From NCBI GenBank assembly GCA_958496175.1, contig OY292277.1, forward strand, positions 38,823,050-38,887,049: 64,000 nt of DNA, in the 5' to 3' direction. The notes under the pieces were generated by a model. It made no database searches. It was not told the DNA's origin and saw only the letters and a program-made list of their open reading frames with translations. The translations under genes were made by a program, and so were the position numbers. The stretch comes from Sisyra terminalis. Its lineage: Eukaryota; Arthropoda; Insecta; Neuroptera; Sisyridae. Of the stretch, positions 50,798 through 63,005 are shown in pieces (the stretch's first letter is position 1; each line of letters starts with the position of its first letter).

Positions 50798-53557
50798 CTG
50801 TAAAAATAAATAAATATTAGTCAATCTCTATTAACTATAGTAAACAATTGCCTGTATAAGGACTTTGTTAGTTAAAGATGTAGTTGATGTATTGATTGTA
50901 GGGTAGTTTAAGGAAATGTTGGGGGTGGCTCATCTAGAATTTCACTTTTTAAAAACGACAAATTTACAATATATTTTTACAATTTTCGTGATGGCTTATT
51001 AATTAGTACTCTGTGTTAATGAAGTATTGATGGACGATTCAGAGTTTTTAAAATTGAAAGTTAAATAAGGAAACGGAAGTTTTGGTCTACAAACCCAGGC
51101 AACTAAAGCTTTTGCTTCACTACTGGATAAAGACAAAGTGTTAAATTTCGCGGTAATAGGTCCATATTATATTGAATCTACTGAATAAAAATAATAATTA
51201 AAAATAAATATATGACTAACTCTTCACTTTATGTAGCCAGTAAATATATGGAATATTTAAAATTGATTTTTGATTATAATTATTAAACATAAAAATTTTT
51301 TTTTTTCTAAAAAAAAAATTTTCACGTTATGTTTGCTTACTAAGGTCCCATATAAAACCTAATTAGAAAAAACGGAAAATGTTTTTTTTTTCAATTACGA
51401 TATCTCAGGTGGATATTATAGAATTAATGAATAATAATATTTGTCCTATGACTCAATTTCTTCTTTATTACCACGCGTTTCAACAGTTTGTCATTATGAG
51501 GTAATGATTATTTTGTCTGTTAATTTTAAAATTTTGTTGTAGGTATTACTTATAGGGTACTACTAGGGATTTCCCTATTGGGCATGCATCGTTGAAATCC
51601 AACAAGGTCCAGATGCAAACTCTGGGTATTCCTGATGTATTTCCAAGCAAAGAATGTCGGGTTTTAAACTTCTACTATTGTTGCGATAGTGCTTCGTGAC
51701 AAAAGCTTAAAAATGGAAACCTATTATGAAGGAAAACTATTTTTGTTTGCAAAAAATTAATTTTTGGATGAGACAAAATGTTTAATTTACATCATTTTCA
51801 TAATTAATATTAGTCGCTTGTCTTTAATTAAAGCTACATCAATTTAATAGTCGCTCAATTTTGAACTGATTAAAATTTAATTTTTGTATTATGTTAGAAA
51901 AAACTTCCAATAAAATTTTAACTTTTATATTATTTCAATAGTATGAGTATTTTCAAATAACGTGAACAATGAACATGTGCCATCGAGAAATTGAAAAATT
52001 AAATGTACAAAAAGAGATCCCCCGTAAAACACGTTCATTTTTTATATATTTTTTGACTCTTATCCCATATTGTACGTTGCTATCATACTGTGAACACCCC
52101 TCAATCTTGCAAACATTCAAAGTTATCGAAAAAGTCATTCAAATCAAAAAAACAATTCATTAAAAAAAAGAATACAAAATCAAATTACCCATAGAAACGT
52201 AAAAATTTATGAAAAATAAAGTCTTGAAACATACAATTTTTTTTCAAACCTTCCTCTTCCGATTTTTTCCTATTTCTAATTCTTCAAACCTACCCTGTTA
52301 ATAAAGGCATTTCAAATCTTCAAAAACCAATAAGAAGCCATGAGAAGTAAATGTCTTTTTTTAACAGGGTACCTTTCGCCTTCCTAACGTCTTTTTCACC
52401 AAGACTCTTATTATATAAATTTTTGTGATGTTTTAGTTTATATTTTTAACTGCTTTCAAACTCATAAGAGGGAATTTGTGAAAAATGTTTAACAAAAAAA
52501 AAAAAAATAGTTTGCGAATAATTCATCTGAAAAATTGTACATGGAAAAAATGAATAATAATTTCAATGTATTATTTATCGGAATTTTCTTGAAACTATAA
52601 ATAACTATGTTATGCATAAGAAAAATGTTATCTAAAATGTTTATGTAAAAAAATATTAAAAATCCTCTATTTAAGTAAGAATTATAGTTTAATTTATTAT
52701 AGTTTATATTTATAATTATAGGTTAATAGTTTTATAATAATTAGTCGATGACTCGTTTAAACGTTATCGGAAAAGGCGAAAAGGGTTTAGGGATATAAAA
52801 TTGGTGAATCGACCTCGGAAGAGTTAATAATACTTTAAAATAGACATAAAAAATTAAAAAGTACGTTTACTGAATTAGAAAAAACATTTCCTTTAAAGTC
52901 AAAGGTGAGGAAATAATCGAAAATATTACAACAATAAAGTGCAATAATTTATTGAATATTGTTAAAAAAATCCATATGTAATGAATTTCGAAATTGTCAA
53001 ATAAAAATGAATTAAAATACATTCCTGATTAAAATATTTAAAAAAAAAATGCTAGATAAAAGTATGAAATGAATATACCTGAATATAATTTTTTTCTTGG
53101 ATATATAATCCGGATTCAATGTATGATATATAATTCCTGCTTTCCCTGGATTCTTTGACCAATTTTTTTATATTAAACGGATTTTTGAAAAGAAATATAA
53201 CACATACGACAATGACCCAACTTATTATAGAGCCACCCTAGTATACATTTATATTTGATTTTGCCATTTCGATAATTAATTTTACAATGTTTTGTTGTAA
53301 ACTACCCTTAATTTTGACCGCACGCATGCAAGACACGTGCTGCACGCTTACGAGATTATTTCTGGTAAAAGCTCTTAAACACTGACCCGAATCTGAAATT
53401 AATGTAGTCTGATAATTTATTTTGATGGTGGCATACAACATCAGCAAGTGTCGATAAAAATTTCATGAGTAATGGATAAATCTTAAATTGAAAATTTGTT
53501 CAGGCAAATTAGTTTTTTTTTTGGAGGGGAAATTAATATATTTTAGTAGTTAGTTAC
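50798..53557 (-). other. 2.76-kb intron of the semaphorin gene
   Basis: The donor is GTAACT at 53557 and the acceptor TTTTTACAG at 50798. It contains no recognisable mobile element. A more complex patch at about 51560-51710 is unexplained, and an open frame at 53447-53238 was considered and rejected as the last exon. Confidence 0.8.
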
Positions 53558-53993
53558 CGCTTGTTTTCGTTCCCACGTTTTCATCGCTGACTTGTATTTT
53601 TCAAATTCATGACACCAATCCGAATAAATTTTCTGATACTCGTTACTTTTCGATGGTGGTGAACATCGATGGGTGTCAACAGTGATATTGTAGGAACAAA
53701 GGAGTGATCCTCCCATCAAGCAGTCGTAACGTCCAGCATCTGCTTCCGTCATTGCAATAATGACCAAGCCGTGTTCCGAAGTCTGAATGTATTTATCTGG
53801 TCTGAAGATGATTCGATAACGTCCTTTTTCCTGAGAATAGTGGTACCAAGTGATGGTTTGCGAGGCTAGAACTGCGGGAATTTTCAGGAAGCATCCCAAG
53901 TGAAGACTTTGGCCCCAGTTGACGACCATTTTTTTCTTCAGAACGCTACTATCACAAATTGATACCGAGCTGTTGGACACGTCTTGCAATAAT
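53558..53993 (-). CDS. Sema2a: Semaphorin-2, immunoglobulin-domain exon
   Basis: This 436-nt exon follows a TTTGTTTCTAG acceptor and completes a Gly codon from the exon ending at 54058. It starts LLQDVSNSSVSICDSSVLKK and holds one Ig domain: HLGCFLKIPA gives the first core Cys, TWYHYS the core Trp, and DAGRYDC the second core Cys. SLLCSYNITV and HRC follow, then the class-2-specific segment SNEYQKIYSDWCHEFEKYKS and a basic end. It finishes in phase 0 at a GTAACT donor; without splicing it would stop after four more residues. There is no transmembrane segment, as expected for the secreted class 2 semaphorins. Confidence 0.96.
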
Positions 53994-54057
53994 CTAGAAA
54001 CAAAAAAAAAGTTGAAAATTAGAACTGGAAAGTTGTGTAAAATGGTGAGTTGCGCAC

Positions 54058-54334
54058 CCTGGGGAGTAAGCTTTGCAGGAGTTGGAGTCTTTGTCCCATC
54101 CACAATAGGGATCATGTACGCATCGTAAACAACTATCGTATCGTCTATTACACATGACCAAATCGACTTGTTTGATACGATAGTCGGAAGCGACGTAAAG
54201 TGAGTCGTGTTCCCGAGAGATCTCCATCACTTGAATTGACTCTCCAGGTGTTACATCGAACACGTCATGCAATAGCGAATGCGAATCGCCATTCGGTCCG
54301 AACCATTGGATGATCTTATACACCCGACCATCGT
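54058..54334 (-). CDS. Sema2a: Semaphorin-2, end of Sema domain and PSI domain exon
   Basis: The 277-nt exon enters in phase 1 and leaves in phase 2 (donor GTGCGC). It carries the last blades of the seven-bladed Sema propeller (GRVYKIIQWF, IQVMEISREHDSLYVASDYR) and the cysteine-rich PSI knot, MCNRRYDSCLRC-HDPYCGWD, with the diagnostic CGWD. The introns on either side are only 59 and 64 nt. Confidence 0.96.
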
Positions 54335-54393
54335 CTGGAAAATTGCACAAAGTGATAAAATTCCACGATTTACATATTCATTGAATTTCTTAC

Positions 54394-54807
54394 TTGTTCC
54401 AGCGTAATAAACCGTGTAGTTTATCTTCGTACGAATTGTATCGATTTCGAGTTTGTCGACGACGAGTTTCGTGAATAAAATATCGCGCTTGTAAAAAACG
54501 GGTTTGTCTTTTTCGTGTGCTACGGCTCCGTCCATTAGAGGATGTGAACGGATGAAATTGAGTACGGTGTCGGGAAGAGTTTCGGTGTCGTTGACACAAG
54601 TTCCCGGTCGCGGCTCTGGGACCTTGCTACTGAGTACGGGAAGCCAAGCTGAGCTGGAAGAGGCTTGCTCCTTGAACTTACCAGCAAACGCATTCTGAAT
54701 GTCTTCTTTAGTGAATGAGCATATGGCCGAGCCCATCAAACCATTTGCCGATGTTGTAAAAGTGCCATAAAACCGCGTGTCATCCCCAGCAATCTTATAA
54801 ATACTCT
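54394..54807 (-). CDS. Sema2a: Semaphorin-2, Sema-domain exon
   Basis: The 414-nt exon has phase 1 at both ends. It encodes QSIYKIAGDDTRFYGTFTTS, the GLMGSAICSF strand, then AWLPVLSSKVPEPRPGTCVN with a conserved disulphide Cys, DTVLNFIRSHPLMDGAV, and FTKLVVDKL, all standard positions of the Sema propeller. The exon ends VYYAGT plus one base of the next codon. It is separated from the exon on its right by a 57-nt intron. Confidence 0.96.
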
Positions 54808-54864
54808 CTAAAAATACAAAAATTTATTTTCCCTCTTATCCGTTTTATTCTTGTCTATACTCAC

Positions 54865-55095
54865 GTATTTCATTGAAATAAAAAGGAAACTCTCCGGGAA
54901 TGGAGCAATTCAATCTGGCCTTGAGATACGTGGCCCAGTTTTGATTCAAAATATTTTTTCCTCCTGTATCTTTTTTACACACACGTGCCACCCGTGAATA
55001 AACACTCTTGCCGCAGTTTATATACTCAACGGCCGTTTCCCGGAAGAAAAACAGGACATACTCATCTATATCGTACGATCCAACGAAATTTGGCT
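54865..55095 (-). CDS. Sema2a: Semaphorin-2, Sema-domain exon
   Basis: The 231-nt exon has phase 1 at both ends, with acceptor TTTTAAAG and donor GTGAGT. It completes Lys to give KPNFVGSYDIDEYVLFFFRE, then TAVEYINCGK, SVYSRVARVCKKDTGGKN and NWATYLKARLNCSIPGEFPF. FFFRE, ARVCKxDxGG and FLKARLNCS-type motifs are hallmarks of the Sema domain. Confidence 0.96.
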
Positions 55096-57965
55096 CTTTA
55101 AAACGAAAAAAAAAACGAATATATCACTTCTTATATTACATCTTAATATCTCATCCTCCGCAAAAGAAAGTCCCGGTAAAAAAAAGTAATATCTAGCGTC
55201 TTATATGGGAATTGTTTCTTGTGAATTATTATAATGCGTGTAGAGAAAAAAATGAGATGAAACACAAAGGAAAAAATGAGAAAACATTTTTTTTATGTTG
55301 CAAAACTCAAATTTTAGTTCAAGAGGGAAATTTTTTCTCAAAGACAAAGTGTTGTTTAATATTTGGTTATTCAAATATTTGTTGTTAAAAATATTTTTTG
55401 GTCGATTTTAATATAAACGAGACAAAATAACCCGCAGAAGCCGAAGGCGTAAAAAAATGGAAAAATTGAACTGAAAAAAGTCTCTTTGCAGCACTATTTA
55501 TTTTGTTATGTGTAAAGCAAGAGGAAAATCCTCTTCAGTAGTTTGCCACCCCAACTGTTCATATTTCAGTTCCCCGTATGTAGCGACGCTAACACCCACC
55601 CGCCCTCTTATTGCAATGAAGATCGTTCTTTTACGGGGTTTATTAAATACAGTTGAACAATTTGTGACTACCTGTTTGTTCTCTGACGCTGAATATTAAA
55701 TATTTAATACACAATTTTCCTTCAGGAGAATAAATAATGGTGATATATAATCAGTGGCGGCTCGTCACATTTTTTTTTGGCAGTTATAGTAATGTTCATA
55801 TGACCAGTGATGCACGATTTTAGGGGTGGTAAAATTTCCAAAATGTCAAAATTTTAGAGGTGAAATAATATAAGGGTAATTCAAATTCAAAAATTGATTT
55901 GAGCTAGTTTCGCTATAGAATGTATGGAACATCATTAGTAAAATATAAGAAATATTTATTTAATTGAATTAACTTTTCAGTATATCTCATCACATTTGTC
56001 AATTGTTAAATCACTGTTAAAAAGAGGATAACCATTTCCGGGATATTCAGAAAAAAATTTGAAGATCCTTAAAATCGATCCTTTTTTGTTAGGACATTAA
56101 AAGTCTTATGCAAACTGTGGTAGTCGAAATACGTCCTATTTGTTTAGAACATTACAGTATCCTGACAATTTAGGAGAGATCCTAATAGATGAATAAATTC
56201 ACACCCATTATCTATTTAAGATTCATTACAAAATCAAGAAGATATCCGCTTCTCGCAAAATATGCAAAATATTTGGACTACATTGCATTCACGGAATCTT
56301 AGAGATTTGTTCCCTAATGTTGACATTGTTTTGCGCATTTTTTAAGCCTAAATGACAAGTTGATTAAGAAAAATATATTTTTCTACTCTGAAAAGGATGT
56401 AAAGCTACTAACATGCAAGTAATAGCTATGCTATACTTAATACTCTGCCTTTATTATCTTCTGAAGCTAAAATTGCTAATGCAAAAAATTGATTACGATG
56501 ATATAATCGATATTTTTGCGTAAGCCAAGGCTAGAGAGAGGAAATTAGTAAATTAAATAAAGCTGGAAAAATGCTGCGGGTTATAATTATAAAAAGTATT
56601 GAAAATTTTTTAAAAAATTAAGTCTTGAATTAAGGTTGTTTAGAACAAAATCACAAGTAATGAGAAAAATTAATACTGTAGGTTGTCAATGGTTTGAGCC
56701 ATGTCTCTGAAAAATTTCAATTCGATTTGAAGCTTTTTAATGGAGTAAAAAATTGTAAAGTTGCGTAATTTTGAACCGCTTAACACTGAGTAAATGGAGA
56801 AAATTATGTATGATCGTAATCAACTCGTGACAGCTCTTTTCGTAGAAATGGACATTTGCTTTAAAAAATGCAACACATTCTTTGAAATATTCTGCGTCGA
56901 TAAATACCAAAAGAATTAACATTTGGGGGATTCTAAGCAAAATATATCAACGTGAAGATAGAAAATCGAGTCAAAATTCTATTCGAGTGTATAAAAGCTT
57001 GATAGAAATATCTACAATGCCTAACTGTAAGCATAGAAAAATCCCTTTTTTTCATAAGTTCCCACTGCACTTCTAAACAACCTTAAGTATTTGTTTTGAA
57101 AATTAGATGGGTTCGGGGCAAAAAGAGCAAAATATTGAATGGGGCCTAGGGCGGCTTCGGATTTAAATCCGCCGCAGTGTATAACGATCTTAGATCATTT
57201 TAAAATTGATTAATCCAGGATTAAACCAAGATTAAGTAAATATTTTATAGCCTATCTGCTTAGTTAGTCAAAGTTAGCCAAACTTTTTTGAATTCATCCT
57301 CGGACAAAACAGAACATTAGAAAATGTAACGTCGCAAATAAATTTCGAATTGTGTGTCAAAAACAAGGCTTGGGAAATATATAAATCAACAAAAACCTGA
57401 TTAAAATTAAATATAAACGACAAATATATGACGGGTTCTGTTATGTCATATGATTCTTTGAAATACAAACTTTGCTCTGCTAATAGATACTTTTTAAAAA
57501 CATTAAGTCTATAATCTCCCATTTCAGCACTCAATATTTGGATAGCCTTCTTTCAAATTTTCAGAAAATTGAGATGAAAAAAAAAGTAGACAATGTGGGC
57601 AGTAAAAATATAAAGAAAACCTAGCAGACATTCTAATTTCTACTTTCTCGTTCCTCCGTTAATGTAGGAATTAAGCATTACATCATAAAGACGTATTATA
57701 TTTCACTAGGTATTATATCAATGAAGGTATGTTTAAATAATTAACGTAAATGATGAGTGATACTTAAATTTGTAAGGAGAATATTAAATAATTTTTGTAA
57801 CTAAAATAATTTTAAATTCTTTATCAAGCAAATAAAAGCTTTTAAGTTTGTAAAATATTAATAAATAACTATCCAATTACAAGCCGTCACTGAGTACATT
57901 TCAAAAAAAATATTTTTTTATGAATAATTATGATATTTCTTACGATATATGACTATAAAACTTAC
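55096..57965 (-). other. 2.87-kb intron of the semaphorin gene
   Basis: The intron interrupts the Sema domain at WLD|K. About half of it is a decayed hAT transposon (55752-57178). The remainder is AT-rich. Confidence 0.85.
55752..57178 (+). mobile_element. Decayed hAT transposon
   Basis: The left end CAGTGGCGGCTCGTCAC and right end GATTTAAATCCGCCGCAGTG are inverted hAT-type termini. Inside, at 56295-56342, the plus strand encodes NLRDLFPNVDIVLRIF, the start of the C-terminal dimerisation region of hAT transposases. At about 56488-56523 IDYDDIIDIFA, the usual end of such proteins, is followed by AKAR across a stop. In-frame stops show that it is inactive. Confidence 0.7.
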
Positions 57966-58236
57966 TATCCAGCCACTTGGAATCGTATTTCAATGTGCGT
58001 TTAAAGCTGAACTCGCGGCGTCCTGTCGTCAAGTTGTGCAAATCCGTGCGAAAGATAACCGTATCGGCTTTGGTGAATTCAGCATTTGTTCCCGAATAGA
58101 GACCGGGAAGTTCACCGGGATTGCCGTGCTCGACCCACACGGCCGTCGAATTATCGGCTGGATCATATGGGCATTTGGCAATGCCCATCCCGATACCCGG
58201 AACATATTCATGACGCGGCAAATGCGTCAAGTTTGA
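57966..58236 (-). CDS. Sema2a: Semaphorin-2, first exon visible (5' part of gene lies off the window)
   Basis: The 271-nt exon starts in phase 0 after a CTTTTTTCCAG acceptor and encodes SNLTHLPRHEYVPGIGMGIA, then KCPYDPADNSTAVWVEHG, GLYSGTNAEFTKADTVIFRT and FKRTLKYDSKWLD. It ends in phase 1 at a GTAAGT donor. CPYDP and the SGTxAEFxKAD-type strand are Sema-domain motifs. About 150-200 N-terminal residues, including the signal peptide and first propeller blades, are missing. I searched up to 64000 and found nothing matching, so the next intron exceeds 5.7 kb. The six exons sum to 1701 nt, 566 residues plus stop, with no frame break. Confidence 0.96.
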
Positions 58237-59462
58237 CTGGAAAAAAGAGGGAATTGGTGAGTTATAAAGTTTATTCCATTGTGCGAAATCAGTGCAAAAA
58301 AGTGCAGTGCAATTGTGTTGCAGATGGTGAATGCTATTAAAACCAGCACGCTCCCTCATTGTCGGAATTACCTACCTTTAATAACAATAAAAATAAATTG
58401 AACAATTCAACGGAGAGTTTTAAAACCGTTCGCATTTACGCCCATTTTAGTTGGCTCGTTATAAAGAGATTTTTTCGCATTTAATACGTTTGAGTACCAA
58501 CAAAATAGATGGGTGCATAAGCATGACAAATTTAAAACTCATACGATAAATAAAACTCATAGAAAAATAGAAACATATCAGTACTTATACTTCAGAATTG
58601 TTTCAGTTTGAATAAATGAAAAATTCAGGAATTTCATTTATTTTTATAAGGCCACGCAGGTTAAATAAATGTTTATATTAAACTATAATATAAATGAAAC
58701 TAAAACACAAGAGCTTTTAAAGTTTTGCAAATATTCATTACCTAAAGTTCTGAGCCTTCTACCATGTCCAGTTTCCTTACTAAAGTGATCACTTTACAGA
58801 ATCTGCTTAAATCCAAAAATCTTAAAATTATTAAGTCCATGTACTTATTAGCACCCAAATGTAAAATATTGATATAAATATCGACAGAACAAAACAATAA
58901 ATAATGAAACCATATTTTTTGGCTGTCGGATTGGAAGCCGAGCTTTTGTATCTTGGAGCATTTCGTTTGTCGACATTTTGCAATATTTCCTGATGGATAC
59001 ATCCTACAGGATGCATATTGTATATGGGAGTAGAGTATACACAGTAAAAATAGTCCACGACTGTCCACAAGAAGCTTCTTGAAAGTTTTTTCGGAGATTA
59101 TCTTATTTTAAGCAAAATTGTTTTCCTTGTATCTTTTTTTATTATTTGCGACATGATCAATTTAAATGTGTGATCTTCTTTTCGTGACAACTAAATTCAT
59201 GCTTCTGATGAAGATTGGTAACATGAAAAAATTAAAGCGAAAAAACTGGTCAACCAAATAGAGAAGATATTTTCCTGCTTTCTTTAGTTGAAGAGCTATT
59301 TAACTTAAAACACGAAATAATAAGCTTTCCAAATTGGATAAAGGCCAAAAGTTCGATCCCTATTCATGTTTTCGAGGTTCTTATATTCCTTTATACCTTC
59401 TCGGGGTTTTCCTCGTAAAGAGGATAGAACTATTGTTTCATCAAGTAGCATAGGCTTTAGAG

Positions 59463-59749
59463 CAGTGACGGGCAACTGCCGGCCCGTTAAAGTTCACCCA
59501 CGGTAAAAATAAAAAGTTGTGTAATCATTGCATTTTCAACTTTGGTTATAGTTTTCCAATTCAAATAATCTTTGATATCCCTTAATTTATCGTGCAGGAT
59601 ATTTTTTTATGTCTCAGAATTTTCATTGGTTTTCAAGAAAATTTTGTCTGGTATATGATAAACTCCACCTGATAACGCAAGGGATAAAGGGCCCCATCGT
59701 CATGAAAGTTGAAAATTTACCCAATGATGAAGAAAGTTGCCCACTCCTG
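59463..59749. mobile_element. hAT-type non-autonomous element (MITE)
   Basis: The left end CAGTGACGGGCAACTGCCGG and right end AGTTGCCCACTCCTG are inverted. The flanks CTTTAGAG and CTTTAAAT agree at six of eight positions. The right end is nearly the same as that of the element at 15571-15820. Confidence 0.8.
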
Positions 59750-61019
59750 CTTTAAATCGTCTAGTTGCCAGACAATTCTCAGCCACTGCTGATATATAAA
59801 CTTTTCCACAAAATACCAATCCATCATTACATCCTGAAGATGCAATCCTGGGTGACTACGAAACGGCAATAGGGTAGGTACAGGAGTATACCAACAAACA
59901 AACACATGGCTTCCTAAATCGAAATTCAAAAACTCAATAAAGAATTTTAATTATTTGAGACTAACCGTGAAAAGAGGGTATTAAATCTAAAAATGAGGAC
60001 ATTTATGCAGAAACTGTATTTTTAAATAGGAGATCAGCTGTTAGTAAAGGGGGTTTGGTTTTAAATTCAATACAAAAAAATTGCAAACGTGGCAACTTAT
60101 CTATCGAATTTTTTAATTGACCATTATTATTTTCTTAAGTTAATATTTTTGAAAGAAATTAGTTTCTTTTAGAGGTAATTATTATTGAATTGAAACATCA
60201 AAATTATTAGTACTATTATTTTTATTTAACTTCAAATTCTTCTTTTTAACTGAACAGGAAAGGTAAATGGGAATAGCACATAATACAAGAAAATATTACT
60301 TTTTCTTTACGAAATAATGGAGTGGATTCATTATTTTCAATTATTTGGAATAATTTTCATTATTTTTCAATTTGGGAGAAATGAAATTGAAATTGATTGA
60401 AAGTTCAAGGATCTCAACAAAAGTTAGCAAAAAGAATATTTGAAATAGTTAATTAAATATTCCATTGTAGAGCATTTAACGTATTGTTGTATTATACGTA
60501 TTTGAATTTAAAATGATTTGTTTGCAAATATTGAATTCTTTGGGAGAAATTCTGTGATATATTTTAATATTTTACAATAGGTTTTTATATGAAATTTAAC
60601 TATTTTTTTTCTTTTTAGAAAATCATACCTAAAAGTTCTGAGTGTCTTTAAGGAAACATACATATTGTTAATTGAATGCTAATAATTTTTATGAATTTGA
60701 AAATATTTAGGTATATCAATAAAATTCTTCAAATTTATTTTCCTCTATAAAGAAAAGTCATTTAAATCTCCTTACTGCGATTCTGTATCAATGAACAAAT
60801 TAATGAGTACAAGACTTTAAGCATAGTAAAACGTTTGGGCAAGAGTTTCTCTTTTATCAGAATCTAATCGGAACTATTTCATAACATTTTTATCTTTATC
60901 AAAAATTTTCAGATATTTATTTAAATTCTTTGTTGAAAAATAAAAAGAACAGATGACTTTTTTGGTAAGTCAAGTATTAAGGTTTAGAGTCATGGATATT
61001 CATCCCTATGCGTTTGGTT

Positions 61020-61800
61020 ATAACATCCTCCAAGTTTTCCTGTCCCTAGACTAGATGTGCTGCTTCAGGTAATGAGTACTCAGCCAGCTCCTGTACACGG
61101 TCCGACTATCGTCTGGAGATCTTTTTCTGTTATTTTTGGTTTCCAATTTTTCTTCCATTTTAAGAAGTTCTATTTCTTCAGTTCTTCTAGCCATATGACC
61201 GGAGAATCGCAAGTATGCCTTGTTTATTCTACTTATGAGTCTATTCTAGTAAGTATCCTTTTCTCTAGTAAGCGCTCATAAGTGCATGCACATATTACGA
61301 AAGCTTCAATTTTTTGCTTGTTGGTTTTTTAAGGGAGCAAGCTTCACAGGAAATTGTTTATTCCCGAATGGAAGTACTATTCCATATTTTCGTTAATTAC
61401 GCCGGCACTGTTTTAGCTATGGCTACGAATCAATTGATTTTTTCGCTTGATCCTCCGGTGTTAGTAATAATAGGTTTTAGATATACGATCTTTGGGACTG
61501 TTAAGCAACGGTTTATTTGTTTGATTTCTGGTGAGTTATTACTTTTTTTTGTCAACCATCAATATTTTCGTTTTTGTTTTGTTAATTTTCAGACCGTACT
61601 GCTCGCTGAAGTTGGTAAGTCTATTCATTATCTGGACTAGCTTTCCTTGTTTTACTGCTATAACAAGGGTGACATTGGCGTATTATAGGTTGCTTATTTT
61701 TTAAGGAACTATCCTCATGTATTCGTTGTAGGTGTCGTAGAAGGTAGGTGGGAACATGCAAACCTGCCTAATCTCTGCTTTTAGTAGTACTCCTTCGGAG
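61020..61800 (-). pseudogene. Non-LTR retrotransposon remnant (reverse transcriptase)
   Basis: Reading the minus strand in order: IRQVCMFPPTFYDTYNEYMR (about 61765-61705) matches the RT motif RQGCxLSPxLFNxYxEYxMR. SEQYGLKINKTKTKILMV (about 61610-61555) is the 'YGLKIN...KTK' segment after the catalytic motif. INKAYLRFSGHMARR (about 61215-61170) and SPDDSRTVYRSWLS (about 61110-61070) follow, as in insect LINEs. Intervening stops and frameshifts make it dead. Confidence 0.8.
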
Positions 61801-62549
61801 GATGTGTTCTATTTTTTTTACTCTGGGTTTTTTTTGATGGTATAGTTGCTTGATTAGGAGTATTTGGTGTGTTGGAAGGGTACATTTATTTGAGGATGTT
61901 CCAGAAGAGGAATTGTAAAACCTGTGAAACACTGCACGTATTCAAAAGCGTTTGAGTAATCTTAGAATCCGAGATATACTTTTTGTATTGAGTTCTTTGG
62001 TTTGCCGAACATCTAGAATTTGTTCTCTTGTTTTTCTGCGTAGTAGTATATAATGTATAAACGAGAAATAGATTTTTTGTCGTTTAACTTATTATAATTA
62101 ATGCACTCTGTTATTAACCATAACAATTATGTTCATAATAATTTTATTTTTCTTGTTATAAACGTTACTGTATAAATTTGCTTAAAGGTTCACTTTCCAA
62201 TACTAATGGTAATTTGAGCATAAATTTTATTTGGGTAATTTTATAGTCTACAGCCCTTAAAAATATAATTATATCAAAATTATTGGTTTATACAAATGTG
62301 CTCAACCGTGAGTCATAAAAATATACAAAAAAGTTATTTAATTACACTTTTTTAAAAAATGGTAAACTATGGATGAAATTAAGGGAAGCAAACTGTGGCT
62401 TGGTAATCAATGAAATCCGAAAAGGCTTACTTTTTAATCAAATATTCATCAATAGTTTTTTCATAAATATTTTAAACCTCTGTCAAGTTAGCACCCGACT
62501 TTTACAAATTAAAATTTTAAATATATTTTTAGATTGCCTTTTGTTTGTA

Positions 62550-63005
62550 CTTGATTGTACCGAAAAAAAATTCGTTTGTACCTCAACCGAAAAAAAGTTA
62601 TTAAATTTTTAAAAATCGATAGCCCCCCATTGTTAGATTTTTCAAAAAATTTAACGGCTATAGATAGGCCTTGACACGTAGAGTATTGTACCGAAAAAAA
62701 TTTGTATCTAACTTTAACCCAAAAAAAGTTATGAACGATTTTGTGATTGCACTTATTCCATTGAAAATAGAGTTTTCTGGGTACTACGGATTTTCCTTGA
62801 AAGATTTTCCAAATCCAAGAGCGATACAATCTAGCTACTGTGTCGCTGAGGATTGTATCGAAAAAAGTATCCTTTTAACTCTATTCCAACGGTAGTTATA
62901 AAGGATTTTGTATGATTAATTAGACTAATTACTCTATTGTTGAAACAGCAAAAACGGCCATAACTTTGAATCTATTGAGGTACAAACGAATTTTTTTGCG
63001 GATAT
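62550..63005. repeat. Modular degenerate repeat array with one inverted unit
   Basis: A module of the form TTGTACCGAAAAAAA-TTCGTTTGTACCT followed by an AAAAAAAGTTAT end occurs at about 62555, 62687 and 62852. An inverted version (GGTACAAACGAATTTTTTTG) lies at about 62980. Spacings are about 132 and 165 bp. Confidence 0.65.

Noticed and set aside
53238..53381. Open frame (CLRAFTRNNLVSVQHVSC...) that could be spliced in phase 0 from the semaphorin Ig exon as its last exon
   Set aside because: The acceptor GGGTCAG has no pyrimidine tract and the sequence lacks the class-2 tail pattern. The exon at 50797-50726 has a good acceptor and matching motifs.
61314..61640. 108-codon plus-strand frame
   Set aside because: It is antisense to the LINE reverse transcriptase remnant.
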